A stretch of DNA of 64,000 nt from Salinibacterium xinjiangense (GTDB taxonomy: Bacteria; Actinomycetota; Actinomycetes; Actinomycetales; Microbacteriaceae): positions 124,001 to 188,000 of the forward strand of contig NZ_BMLC01000001.1 in NCBI RefSeq assembly GCF_014645015.1. Reading direction: 5' to 3'. Below are positions 57,128-64,000 of the stretch, one piece after another. Made by a program: the position numbers and the translations under genes. Position 1 is the stretch's first letter, and the number at the start of each line of letters is the position of its first letter. The notes under the pieces are model-generated. The model saw only the letters and a program-made list of their open reading frames with translations, was not told the origin of the DNA and did not search any database.

Positions 57128-57898
57128 ATGGTGGTTATGACGCACCTCGAGACCCCCGTTCTGCCGAGCAGTCTCGACGCGCCACTCAACGGCGCATCCC
57201 GGGTCGACGAGATTTACGATCGGCTGGTCACCGCTATCGCCATCGGTGAGTACCTGCCCGGGGCGCGACTTCCTGCGGAACGCGAACTGGCAGCCAATTT
57301 GCGAGTCGCGAGAATGACCGTGCGCGAAGCTCTCTCGCGGTTGGTCGAACAGGGAATGCTCGTGAAGGCCCGCGGGCGCGGCGGCGGCTCCTTTGTACGC
57401 GAGCAGTGGACCGCGATATCCAGCGCTTCCGTACATCGCACCCTCTCGGCGCGATGGGAAGCGCTGCGAGACACCTGCGAAGCGATGATGCACCTGTCTG
57501 GCGCCGTGGCCCTCGCTGCGGCAGAGAAGCGCACCGATGACGACGTGATGGTCCTCCGTGCTCGGTTGGAGGATTATCGCCTCGCAGAGTCTGGTAGTGC
57601 CGCTCAGAAAGCAGATGAGCGTCTGCACATCGCTATAGCTGATGCTGCCCACAATGTGACGCTCAAACGGATGCTCGCTGAGCTCGAAAGCCAGGTGAGC
57701 ATCGCCGCTCCGTCGCATGTGTGGGGATTCCCAGAGGGGCAGCGAGAGATGGAACAGCGTGCTCTCGTGGATCATCAGAATCTGGTGGAAGCCATCTGCG
57801 AAAAGCGCTGCCCGGATGCGGGGGCCATCGGGCTCGCGCACGCGCGCATCGACATGGAACTTCTGGAGGCGGCCCTTCACAGGGCGGGAGCACCCTGA
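57128..57898 (+). CDS. GntR-family (FadR subfamily) regulator
   Basis: A regulator of about 256 residues. The N-terminal winged helix is clear (RVDEIYDRLVTAIAIGEYLPGARLPAERELAANLRVARMTVREALSRL, given here only as its span, residues 25-72), and the GRGGGSFV hairpin follows. The C-terminal FCD-type all-helical domain has the metal-binding residues spread in DERLHIAIADAAHN and DHQNLVEAI. Ligand would be an intermediate of the adjacent peptidase/amidase pathway. The start is uncertain: ATG at 57128 or 57137 are both possible, and an ATG at 57065 is also in frame. Confidence 0.85.
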   Translation: MVVMTHLETPVLPSSLDAPLNGASRVDEIYDRLVTAIAIGEYLPGARLPAERELAANLRVARMTVREALSRLVEQGMLVKARGRGGGSFVREQWTAISSASVHRTLSARWEALRDTCEAMMHLSGAVALAAAEKRTDDDVMVLRARLEDYRLAESGSAAQKADERLHIAIADAAHNVTLKRMLAELESQVSIAAPSHVWGFPEGQREMEQRALVDHQNLVEAICEKRCPDAGAIGLAHARIDMELLEAALHRAGAP

Positions 57899-57901
57899 GC
57901 A

Positions 57902-58247
57902 CTACGGTCGCGACTCGGGGACGCGCACTGCTCCGACGGCGATCAGTATCCCGCCGGTGATCCTGTTGATAGCGCGCACGACCGGGGCGATGTGAGCCAG
58001 CGGCGGGCAACCTCGGTGGCGAAAATCACCGCGGCGAAGCCCATCAGTGCGATGGAGAACACACCGACCGTGGGGTTCAGCAGGTTCGTCAGGGCTCTGC
58101 GCCGATACGCGGCCCAGAGCGAGCGGAGTTCGTGCCCGGTGCCCTGCCCTGAGTCAGGGCCGCACACAACACACGCGCCGAGCGCGCTTCGGGAAGAACG
58201 GTCAGCATGGCGGCGACGAGCGCGAATCCCAGAGGGACCCGGTAATG
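57902..58247 (-). pseudogene. LysE-family transporter remnant
   Basis: Three pieces of a LysE/RhtB exporter remain in different frames. They are an N-terminal helix (FALVAAMLTVLPEARSARVLCAALTQGR, near 58150-58240), a central LTNLLNPTVGVFSIALMGFAAV (near 58000-58085), and a C-terminal helix RAINRITGGILIAVGAVRV ending at a stop at 57902. About 90 residues between the first two pieces are missing. It fills the gap between gntR and aroB and is probably a leftover of the inserted segment. Confidence 0.75.
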
Positions 58248-58248
58248 C

Positions 58249-59322
58249 TCACACGCCGACTTCCTGGTAGGCCGCATATAGCATCGCCTCGTCGGGGCCG
58301 GCGAGCACCGAGGGCTTTCCGACATCGTCCAGCACGATGAACCGGATCATCCCGGCCCTGGCCTTCTTATCACGCTGCATCGTCGCGAGAAGGGTGTTCC
58401 AGCGGCCGAGCGAGTAGTCAATCGGCAGGGTGAGTGACTCGAGGATCGAACGGTGGCGGTCGACGACGGCATCAGAGAGTGAGCCGGCCAGCCTTCCCAG
58501 CTCCGCGGCAAAGACCATGCCCACGCTGATAGCCGCACCGTGGCGCCAGCGGTAGCGCTCGGCGTGCTCGATCGCGTGACCCAGCGTGTGTCCGTAGTTC
58601 AGGATCTCCCTCGGGCCAGACTCCTTGAAATCCTCACCGACCACCCGTGCCTTCAGCCCGATTGACAGTTCGACCACGCGGCGGAATTCGGCGCTGTGCG
58701 GATCCGTCACGAGATCGACATCGGCTTCGATGATGTCGAGGATCTCGGGTTCACCGATGAACCCGCACTTCACGATCTCAGCGAAACCGGCCAGAATCTC
58801 GTTGCGCGGCAGGTCGTCGAGCACGTCCAGGTCGGCGATCACCGCGGCCGGTGCGTAGAACGAGCCGACCAGGTTCTTGCCCTCGGCCGTGTTGATGCCG
58901 GTCTTGCCACCCACGGCCGCATCCACCATTCCGGCGACACTCGTCGGGCACTGGATGAGTCGCACACCGCGAAGCCAGGTCGCCGCGACGAAACCGGCGA
59001 GGTCTGTCGTCGAGCCTCCCCCGAAACCGATGACCGCATCGGTGCGCGTGAAGTCGGTCTGGCCCATGATGCCCCAGCAGAACGCGGCGACCTCGACGCG
59101 CTTTGCGTCCTCGGCATCCGGAACCTCTGCCAGCAGCACCTCATAGCGATCGGAGAGCGAGTCACGCAGGGCGTTGGCGCGAGCGCCGAGAGTGGATGGA
59201 TGCACGATCAGCACCTTGGAAACGCGTGTGCCGAGGTGTTCTGCCACTGTCGAGAGTGTGCCGTTACCGATGATCACGTCATAGGGATCTGTGCCCTTGA
59301 CGGGGATGACGGTGGAGGTCAT
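58249..59322 (-). CDS. aroB: 3-dehydroquinate synthase
   Basis: A 357-residue NAD- and zinc-dependent enzyme converting DAHP to dehydroquinate. GFGGGSTTDLAGFVAATWLRG binds NAD, and LIQCPTSVAGMVDAAVGGKTGIN and LNYGHTLGHAIEHAE contribute the metal and substrate residues. The ATG overlaps aroK by 4 bp. Its partner aroQ is displaced by the inserted segment. Confidence 0.96.
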   Translation of the reverse strand: MTSTVIPVKGTDPYDVIIGNGTLSTVAEHLGTRVSKVLIVHPSTLGARANALRDSLSDRYEVLLAEVPDAEDAKRVEVAAFCWGIMGQTDFTRTDAVIGFGGGSTTDLAGFVAATWLRGVRLIQCPTSVAGMVDAAVGGKTGINTAEGKNLVGSFYAPAAVIADLDVLDDLPRNEILAGFAEIVKCGFIGEPEILDIIEADVDLVTDPHSAEFRRVVELSIGLKARVVGEDFKESGPREILNYGHTLGHAIEHAERYRWRHGAAISVGMVFAAELGRLAGSLSDAVVDRHRSILESLTLPIDYSLGRWNTLLATMQRDKKARAGMIRFIVLDDVGKPSVLAGPDEAMLYAAYQEVGV

Positions 59323-59879
59323 GACTGCTGCCTTTCGAGCCAGTGGGCGATCTGTTGGGCCACCCTGTCCAGCGGCTGGCTGGACGTGTCGATGGCGAAG
59401 CTGGAGAGCCGGTCGTAGATCGGCTGCCTGGCGTCGACGAGCGCCTGCCAGGCACCGATCCCATCGGCCAGCAGTGGCCGTTTCCCACTGGAGATTCGAG
59501 CCTCGACGGCCTCAGCCGAAACCGTCAGCTGCACGACCGGATACTGGGCGAGGTCGGCCTGGGTCCTCGGATCGAGCACAGCCCCTCCGCCCAGGGTCAC
59601 CACGGCCCGCTCCACCAGCGCCTCCGCCACGACATCGCGCTCGATCGAGCGGAAGTGCGACTCGCCATGCTCGGCGAAGATCTCGGCGATCGTGCCATGG
59701 CGTTCGACGATCCGTTTATCGGTGTCGATGAACGGCACGTGCAGCAAACGGGCGAGCCGCTTGCCGGTGCGCGTCTTACCGGCACCGGGTGCCCCGATCA
59801 GCACGACGGCGGCGCCGTCAGCGGGCTCGTTCACGCCCGGTTCACTCACGCCCGGCTCGCTCACGCCCGGCTCGTTCAC
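59319..59879 (-). CDS. aroK: shikimate kinase
   Basis: An enzyme of up to 186 residues that phosphorylates shikimate. Walker A is GAPGAGKT, FIDTDKRIVERHG and ESHFRSIE bind shikimate, and VTLGGGAVLDPRTQ follows. The N-terminal 15 residues (NEPGV, SEPGV, SEPGV) come from 15-bp tandem repeats; each unit supplies an in-frame GTG, at 59879, 59864, 59849 and 59834. The true start cannot be decided; initiation at 59834 would still give a full kinase domain. Confidence 0.9.
   Translation of the reverse strand: MNEPGVSEPGVSEPGVNEPADGAAVVLIGAPGAGKTRTGKRLARLLHVPFIDTDKRIVERHGTIAEIFAEHGESHFRSIERDVVAEALVERAVVTLGGGAVLDPRTQADLAQYPVVQLTVSAEAVEARISSGKRPLLADGIGAWQALVDARQPIYDRLSSFAIDTSSQPLDRVAQQIAHWLERQQS
59820..59879. 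repeat. 15-bp tandem repeat at the aroC-aroK junction
   Basis: Four in-frame units of 15 bp (GTGARYGARCCGGGC on the coding strand, the last diverged) form the start of aroK. Related shorter copies (TGAGCGGGC) continue upstream to the aroC stop at 59900. Each unit contains GTGA, a start codon overlapping a stop codon in another frame. Confidence 0.88.
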
Positions 59880-59899
59880 GCCCGCTCACCCATGCCCGC

Positions 59900-61105
59900 T
59901 CATTCAGGTTGCGACGATCTCGACGTGACGAGCTCTGCCGGGATGGATGCGAGGTAGGCGTCGAGGTTGCGCTTGGTCTCTCCGACGGAATCCCCGCCGA
60001 ACTTCTCGAGCACGGAGTTCGCGAGCACGAGGGCGACCATGGCCTCCGCGACGACACCCGAGGCGGGTACCGCGCAGACGTCGGAGCGCTGATGGTGTGC
60101 CTCGGCCGCGGCGCCGGTTGCGACATCCACCGTCCTGAGGGCATGCGGAACTGTCGAGATCGGTTTCATCGCGGCCCTGACGCGCAGCAGCGTACCCGTG
60201 CTCATGCCGCCCTCTGTGCCGCCAGCGCGGTCGCTCAGCCTCGTGATGCCGTCCGGCCCGATGATGAGCTCGTCGTGGGCTTCGGATCCTCGGCGGCGGG
60301 CCGTCTCGAAACCGTCTCCGATCTCCACGCCTTTGATGGCCTGGATGCCCATGATCGCGGCGGCAAGCTGGGAGTCAAGCCGGCGATCCCAGTGCGTGTA
60401 CGAACCGAGCCCCGGTGGAAGACCGTAGACGAGAACCTCGACAACCCCGCCGAGGGTGTCGCCGTCGTTGTGGGCCATGTCGACCTCCGCGACCATGGCG
60501 GTGGACGTCTCGGGGTCGAAGCAGCGCAGCGGGTCAGCGTCGAGCGTGGCGACGTCCCCGGCCCCCGGCAGCGGTGAACCGTCAGGAACACGCACCGTTC
60601 CGATGGCGAGCGTGTGGCTGAGGATCCGGATGCCGAGCTCGGACAGGAAGGATCGGGCTATAGCGCCGAGGGCGACCCGCGCGGCGGTCTCCCTCGCACT
60701 CGCGCGCTCCAGCACATTTCGGGCCTCGGGGAAGTCGTACTTCTGCATGCCGACAAGGTCGGCATGGCCCGGTCGCGGGCGGGTCAGGGCCGCTCCTCGG
60801 CCTTTCGGCAGCGCATCCAGGTCGACCGGCACCGCACTCATGACGTCGACCCAGCGCGGCCACTCGGTGTTGCCGATGCGCAGCGCGATCGGGCTGCCCA
60901 TGCTCGCACCGAAGCGAATGCCTCCGCTGATCGAGAGCTCATCCTGCTCGAATTTCATCCGAGCCCCGCGGCCGTAGCCCAGCGAGCGACGATGCATGTC
61001 TGACTGGATCGCCTCGGGTGTTACGGGAACGCCAGCGGGAAGTCCCTCGAGTATGGCGACGAGTTCGGGACCGTGCGACTCACCAGCCGTCAACCAACGC
61101 AGCAT
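59900..61105 (-). CDS. aroC: chorismate synthase
   Basis: A 401-residue FMN-dependent enzyme. It begins [21 protein letters not shown], the first signature, and has [15 protein letters not shown] and the FMN-binding [29 protein letters not shown] and [13 protein letters not shown] are C-terminal signatures. Length is normal. It is followed within 21 bp by aroK across a repeat-rich junction. Confidence 0.97.
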   Translation of the reverse strand: MLRWLTAGESHGPELVAILEGLPAGVPVTPEAIQSDMHRRSLGYGRGARMKFEQDELSISGGIRFGASMGSPIALRIGNTEWPRWVDVMSAVPVDLDALPKGRGAALTRPRPGHADLVGMQKYDFPEARNVLERASARETAARVALGAIARSFLSELGIRILSHTLAIGTVRVPDGSPLPGAGDVATLDADPLRCFDPETSTAMVAEVDMAHNDGDTLGGVVEVLVYGLPPGLGSYTHWDRRLDSQLAAAIMGIQAIKGVEIGDGFETARRRGSEAHDELIIGPDGITRLSDRAGGTEGGMSTGTLLRVRAAMKPISTVPHALRTVDVATGAAAEAHHQRSDVCAVPASGVVAEAMVALVLANSVLEKFGGDSVGETKRNLDAYLASIPAELVTSRSSQPE

Positions 61106-61159
61106 GCCCCAATCCTCCCATAGCGCGCGGCGCTCACCGCACTCGGTGGTCGGACTGCG

Positions 61160-62041
61160 TCAGGGGGTGAGGGCTTCGCGCATCGCGCCGATGACCGCCG
61201 CCTCATCGGGGAGCTCGATCGTGGGGTCGGCGTTGACGAAGATACGGATCTGCCCGACGGCCTGGTTCACCAGCAGGTCGAGGCCGGAGATCACTGCTCC
61301 GCCGGCGTCAGTTCCGCCAGCCCCAGACCCGCCCGCGTCAGACCCGCCCGCGTCAGACCATGACCGCGCGAGGTCGCTCGGCCAGGGATCGTATGCGACG
61401 TCGAACAACGTTGCGGAGCATCGGATTTCGCGGGAGAACTCGGGCAGGCTCTCCCCTCCAGGAACCGTGCTGATCACGGCGTCGGGTCGGCCCGTGAGCG
61501 ACCCTGCCCAGGGAATCACCGTGACCGTCACACCGAGCACTCGCCCCAGCACAACGAGGTCCGCCGCCTTCGCGGGTGTCCGGGCGAGCACCTGCGCTTC
61601 TGTCACGCCGAGCCGTGCGACTCCGGCGATGACGGAGGCGGCTGTCGCCCCCGCCCCGAGGACGTGCACGAGAGTCAGGGCATCCACTCCCGCGTCCCGG
61701 AACGATCGCTCGACGCCGTACACGTCGGTATTGAATCCGCGCAGGGAGCCGTCGGCGTCCCACAGCACGGTGTTGGCAGCCCCCACCAGGTCGACCAGTT
61801 CGTCCCGGGAATCCAACAGCGGCAGGATGTCACGCTTCAGTGGCATCGTGAGCGAGAGGCCGCGCCAACTGGAGTCACGCGTGCCTACGTAGCGCGCGAG
61901 CGACTCCCCCGTGACATCCGCGGAACCATAGCTCCAGTCAAGGCCGAGTACCCGGTATGCGGCCCTGTGAATCGAGGGCGACAGCGAATGCGAGATCGGC
62001 GAACCCAGAACCGCGAGCCGGCGACGAGCTGCCTCACTCAC
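61160..62041 (-). CDS. aroE: shikimate dehydrogenase
   Basis: A 293-residue NADPH enzyme reducing dehydroshikimate. The substrate site is SPISHSLSPSIHRAAYRVLG, with the catalytic Lys69 (SLTMPLKRD) and Asp106 (GFNTDVYG). The cofactor loop is LGAGATAAS. Just before the conserved SGLDLLVNQAVGQ lies an insertion of four DAGG-type units (residues 229-248) produced by a 15-bp repeat. The GTG at 62041 is used as it overlaps the mltG stop by 8 bp and precedes the conserved fold directly. Confidence 0.94.
   Translation of the reverse strand: MSEAARRRLAVLGSPISHSLSPSIHRAAYRVLGLDWSYGSADVTGESLARYVGTRDSSWRGLSLTMPLKRDILPLLDSRDELVDLVGAANTVLWDADGSLRGFNTDVYGVERSFRDAGVDALTLVHVLGAGATAASVIAGVARLGVTEAQVLARTPAKAADLVVLGRVLGVTVTVIPWAGSLTGRPDAVISTVPGGESLPEFSREIRCSATLFDVAYDPWPSDLARSWSDAGGSDAGGSGAGGTDAGGAVISGLDLLVNQAVGQIRIFVNADPTIELPDEAAVIGAMREALTP
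61298..61357. repeat. 15-bp tandem repeat inside aroE
   Basis: Four in-frame 15-bp units read SDAGG, SDAGG, SGAGG and TDAGG. The first two units are identical in nucleotide sequence (TCTGACGCGGGCGGG). They expand a loop that in other AroE proteins has a single AGG. Confidence 0.93.
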
Positions 62042-63446
62042 AGTATGTGGCGTTCTCGGCGCTCTCGTCGCACCACGCGAACAGCCTGTCGACCGCGGCC
62101 TGGTGCTCGTCTGCCGTCGTCGAGAACACGGTTTCACCGGTCGCAAGGTTGATCGGGACAAAGAACAGCCAGGGGCCGTCTACCGGATTCAACGCGGCAT
62201 CGATCGCGAGGTCACCCGGCAGGCCGATAGGGCCCGCCGGCAGGCCGGGGTTGGCGTAGGTGTTGTAGACGTTCGACGGATCCGCCCTCTCCTCCGGCTC
62301 GGTCCAGACCGAGTCGAACCGACCGGTGCCGTAAGCGACGGTCGCATCGGACTGCAGGTTGATGTCCTGCTCGATGCGGTTCTGGAACACCCGCGAGATC
62401 TTATAGAAATCGTCGGGGTTGGCGCCGGCTTCACGCTGGATGATCGAGGCCATGATGAGCGTGTTGTAGCGGTTCTCCGGTGCGACGCCCGCGGCGTCCA
62501 GCCTGCCGATCGTCGTATCCACGAGCAGCTGCAGGATCTGCTGCGCAGTCTCCCCGCCCTGAAGTTCGTAGGTGGCCGGGAAGAGATAACCCTCGAGCGT
62601 CGGTGCCTGCTCCGGAAGCCCGTACGCCTGCGGATCCTCGGCGGCGGCTGTCACCTCCTCAAGAGGAAGTCCTGTCGTCTCGGCGATCACCTCCAGTGAG
62701 GTCTGCAGCGAGATCCCCTCACGGAGCAGGAGTTTGTCCGTCACCTTATTGGCGCTGTCCTGAAGGGCGGTCACCGCCGTCTCGGCGCTCATCATCTTCT
62801 GCAGTCGCCAGTTTCCCGGCAGGAATCCGACATCAGGGTTGGTCACAAGGTAGTCGTACACGGCGTCGTAGGTCATGGTGACGCCAGCCTCGTGGAGTTC
62901 CCGCGCGACATCCGAACCGATGTCCCCGGATTGGACCGTCACGATGGCTTCCTCACCATTGCCCGATCCCTCGTAGTCAGTGGGCAACTGGATTCCCAGA
63001 AGCTCGCGCACCTGGGTGTTGTAGGTGGTCCAGCCATACGCCGCCACCGCCCCGCCAGCGCTGAGCACGAGCACGATCGGAAGCAGGATCTTCAGCCAGC
63101 GCTGGTTCCGCTTCTTCGGGCGATCGCCGCCGCCGCCGCCCCTGCGGGAGCGGCCCCCTGATCCCGGACCGTCGCCACCTGCCGACCACTGTTCGCGTTC
63201 TCGAGCCGCCCGGCGACTGCCCGGCGCAGCAGGGTCCGTCGCCCGGCGACCCTGTGCAGCCGCCGCCGCCGCAACGGCAGTTGCGGCTGTCCCAGCTGGA
63301 GCTTCCTGGGACGGCCGCGCACCGAACAGTTGGGCGAAGGAATCGAGCTCCGTGGGCTCGTGTGCCGACTCCTTCGGTGGTGTCACAAGGGGCGCCGCCG
63401 TCGGCCGCTGTGCGAAGATCTCATCCCAGCTCGGCTCGTTTGCCAT
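62034..63446 (-). CDS. mltG: endolytic murein transglycosylase
   Basis: A 470-residue membrane-bound lytic transglycosylase that ends growing glycan strands. The N-terminal 150 residues are a cytoplasmic, low-complexity region rich in Ala, Gly and Arg. One transmembrane helix follows (ILLPIVLVLSAGGAVAAYGW), then a LysM-like and YceG domain. The catalytic glutamate is about Glu339 in SIIQREAGANPDDFYKIS, and RVFQNRI with the LPAGPIGLPG segment completes the fold. The start at 63446 (MANEPSW) is chosen over an earlier frame inside ruvX. Confidence 0.93.
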   Translation of the reverse strand: MANEPSWDEIFAQRPTAAPLVTPPKESAHEPTELDSFAQLFGARPSQEAPAGTAATAVAAAAAAQGRRATDPAAPGSRRAAREREQWSAGGDGPGSGGRSRRGGGGGDRPKKRNQRWLKILLPIVLVLSAGGAVAAYGWTTYNTQVRELLGIQLPTDYEGSGNGEEAIVTVQSGDIGSDVARELHEAGVTMTYDAVYDYLVTNPDVGFLPGNWRLQKMMSAETAVTALQDSANKVTDKLLLREGISLQTSLEVIAETTGLPLEEVTAAAEDPQAYGLPEQAPTLEGYLFPATYELQGGETAQQILQLLVDTTIGRLDAAGVAPENRYNTLIMASIIQREAGANPDDFYKISRVFQNRIEQDINLQSDATVAYGTGRFDSVWTEPEERADPSNVYNTYANPGLPAGPIGLPGDLAIDAALNPVDGPWLFFVPINLATGETVFSTTADEHQAAVDRLFAWCDESAENATYCE

Positions 63447-63450
63447 GATC

Positions 63451-63912
63451 CTATGATCCTTCGGGGGTGTCGACGATGAGACCAGGAGGTGTACCAGCCG
63501 CGCGCTCGAGGTCGAGGGCATGTTGCAGAATTATAACGGCGGCAACCTGATCCACCACTGAGCGTGAATTTTTCGCGTTCCTGCCAGACGCCCGAAGCGC
63601 CGAATTGGCTGACACAGTAGACAGCCTCTCGTCGACCATGCGAACGGGAATCCCCAGATCGCGAGCGATCTGCGCGGCAAACCCTCTCGCGTCATCCGTC
63701 GATGGGGTGTCGCGGCCCGACAGCGCTATCGGCAGCCCGACCACGATCTCGACGGCGTCGATCTCTGCAGCGAGTTGTGCAATGCGAACCAGGTCGCCCC
63801 GCCCCCGCTGCACGGTCTCGACCGGCGTGGCCAGCATTCCGTGAAGATCGCTGCGGGCCACCCCGATGCGCACTTTTCCCACATCGACACCGAGTCGCAC
63901 GCCGGTTCGCAC
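63451..63912 (-). CDS. ruvX: Holliday junction resolvase-like nuclease (YqgF)
   Basis: A 153-residue RNase H-fold nuclease thought to process pre-16S rRNA. The first acidic strand is RLGVDVGKVRIGVARSD, then VVGLPIALSGRD, VRMVDERLSTVSA and DQVAAVIILQHALD carry the remaining catalytic residues. The GTG start shares its G with the alaS stop (TAGTG). Order alaS-ruvX-mltG-aroE is standard for actinobacteria. Confidence 0.95.
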   Translation of the reverse strand: MRTGVRLGVDVGKVRIGVARSDLHGMLATPVETVQRGRGDLVRIAQLAAEIDAVEIVVGLPIALSGRDTPSTDDARGFAAQIARDLGIPVRMVDERLSTVSANSALRASGRNAKNSRSVVDQVAAVIILQHALDLERAAGTPPGLIVDTPEGS

Positions 63913-64000
63913 TATCGCGACACTGCCGCGGTGATCGCTTCGAGCGCAGCTCCGATGGCGGTGACGTCAGAGCCACCGCCCTGTGCGAGGTCGTCTTTTC
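63912..64000 (-). CDS. alaS: alanyl-tRNA synthetase, C-terminal end (cut by window edge)
   Basis: Only the last 29 codons are inside the window: KDDLAQGGGSDVTAIGAALEAI and the end AAVSR. The KDDLAQGGG text is the DHHA1 substrate-binding motif at the end of alanyl-tRNA synthetase. The position before ruvX agrees. Confidence 0.88.
   Translation of the reverse strand, partial: KDDLAQGGGSDVTAIGAALEAITAAVSR

Overview
The window comes from a GC-rich actinobacterium, most likely a member of the Microbacteriaceae. This is inferred from gene order and from a guanylate kinase fused to a mycobacterial-type integration host factor (mIHF) domain. The genus cannot be told from the sequence alone. Almost every gene lies on the minus strand and most junctions overlap by 1 to 8 bases, so the region reads as long, translationally coupled operons. 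No insertion sequence, prophage or CRISPR array was seen.

Reading in the direction of transcription from 64000 downwards, the core is: end of alaS, ruvX, mltG, aroE, aroC, aroK, aroB (shikimate pathway and cell wall); aroQ, efp, nusB; pyrR, pyrB, pyrC, a PH-like membrane protein, carA, carB, pyrF (de novo pyrimidine synthesis, with a PyrR-binding hairpin in the leader); gmk, rpoZ, coaBC, metK, priA, fmt, rsmB, rpe; hisE, hisG, hisF, hisI; trpE, a Trp-associated membrane protein, an HGxxPAAW protein, trpC, trpB, trpA; lgt, gltB, gltD, pyk, an FHA protein with a small partner; tRNA-Leu(CAA), the ANTAR regulator pdtaR, a thioesterase and polA.

Accessory segments interrupt this core. (1) 414-2745 holds a mannitol-type PTS operon in decay: HPr, EIIA and EIIB are intact, while EIIC, a DeoR-type regulator and a zinc dehydrogenase are broken. 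(2) 24913-30235 holds a molybdoenzyme cluster (FdhF/YdeP-type oxidoreductase, FdhD, MobA, a DUF6457-like protein, MoeA) between rpe and hisE. (3) 48457-51864 holds a LysE exporter and a sulfonate/nitrate-type ABC importer between pyrR and nusB. (4) 53581-58247 holds an S33 peptidase, an APC permease, an acetamidase, a divergent GntR regulator and a LysE remnant, splitting aroB from aroQ.

The most unusual recurring signal is a set of short direct tandem repeats, usually about 15 bp per unit. They sit on or next to gene ends, often duplicate a stop or start codon (hisE, metK, ssuC, aroQ, aroC/aroK, coaBC), or expand a coding sequence in frame (mobA, pyrC, aroE).
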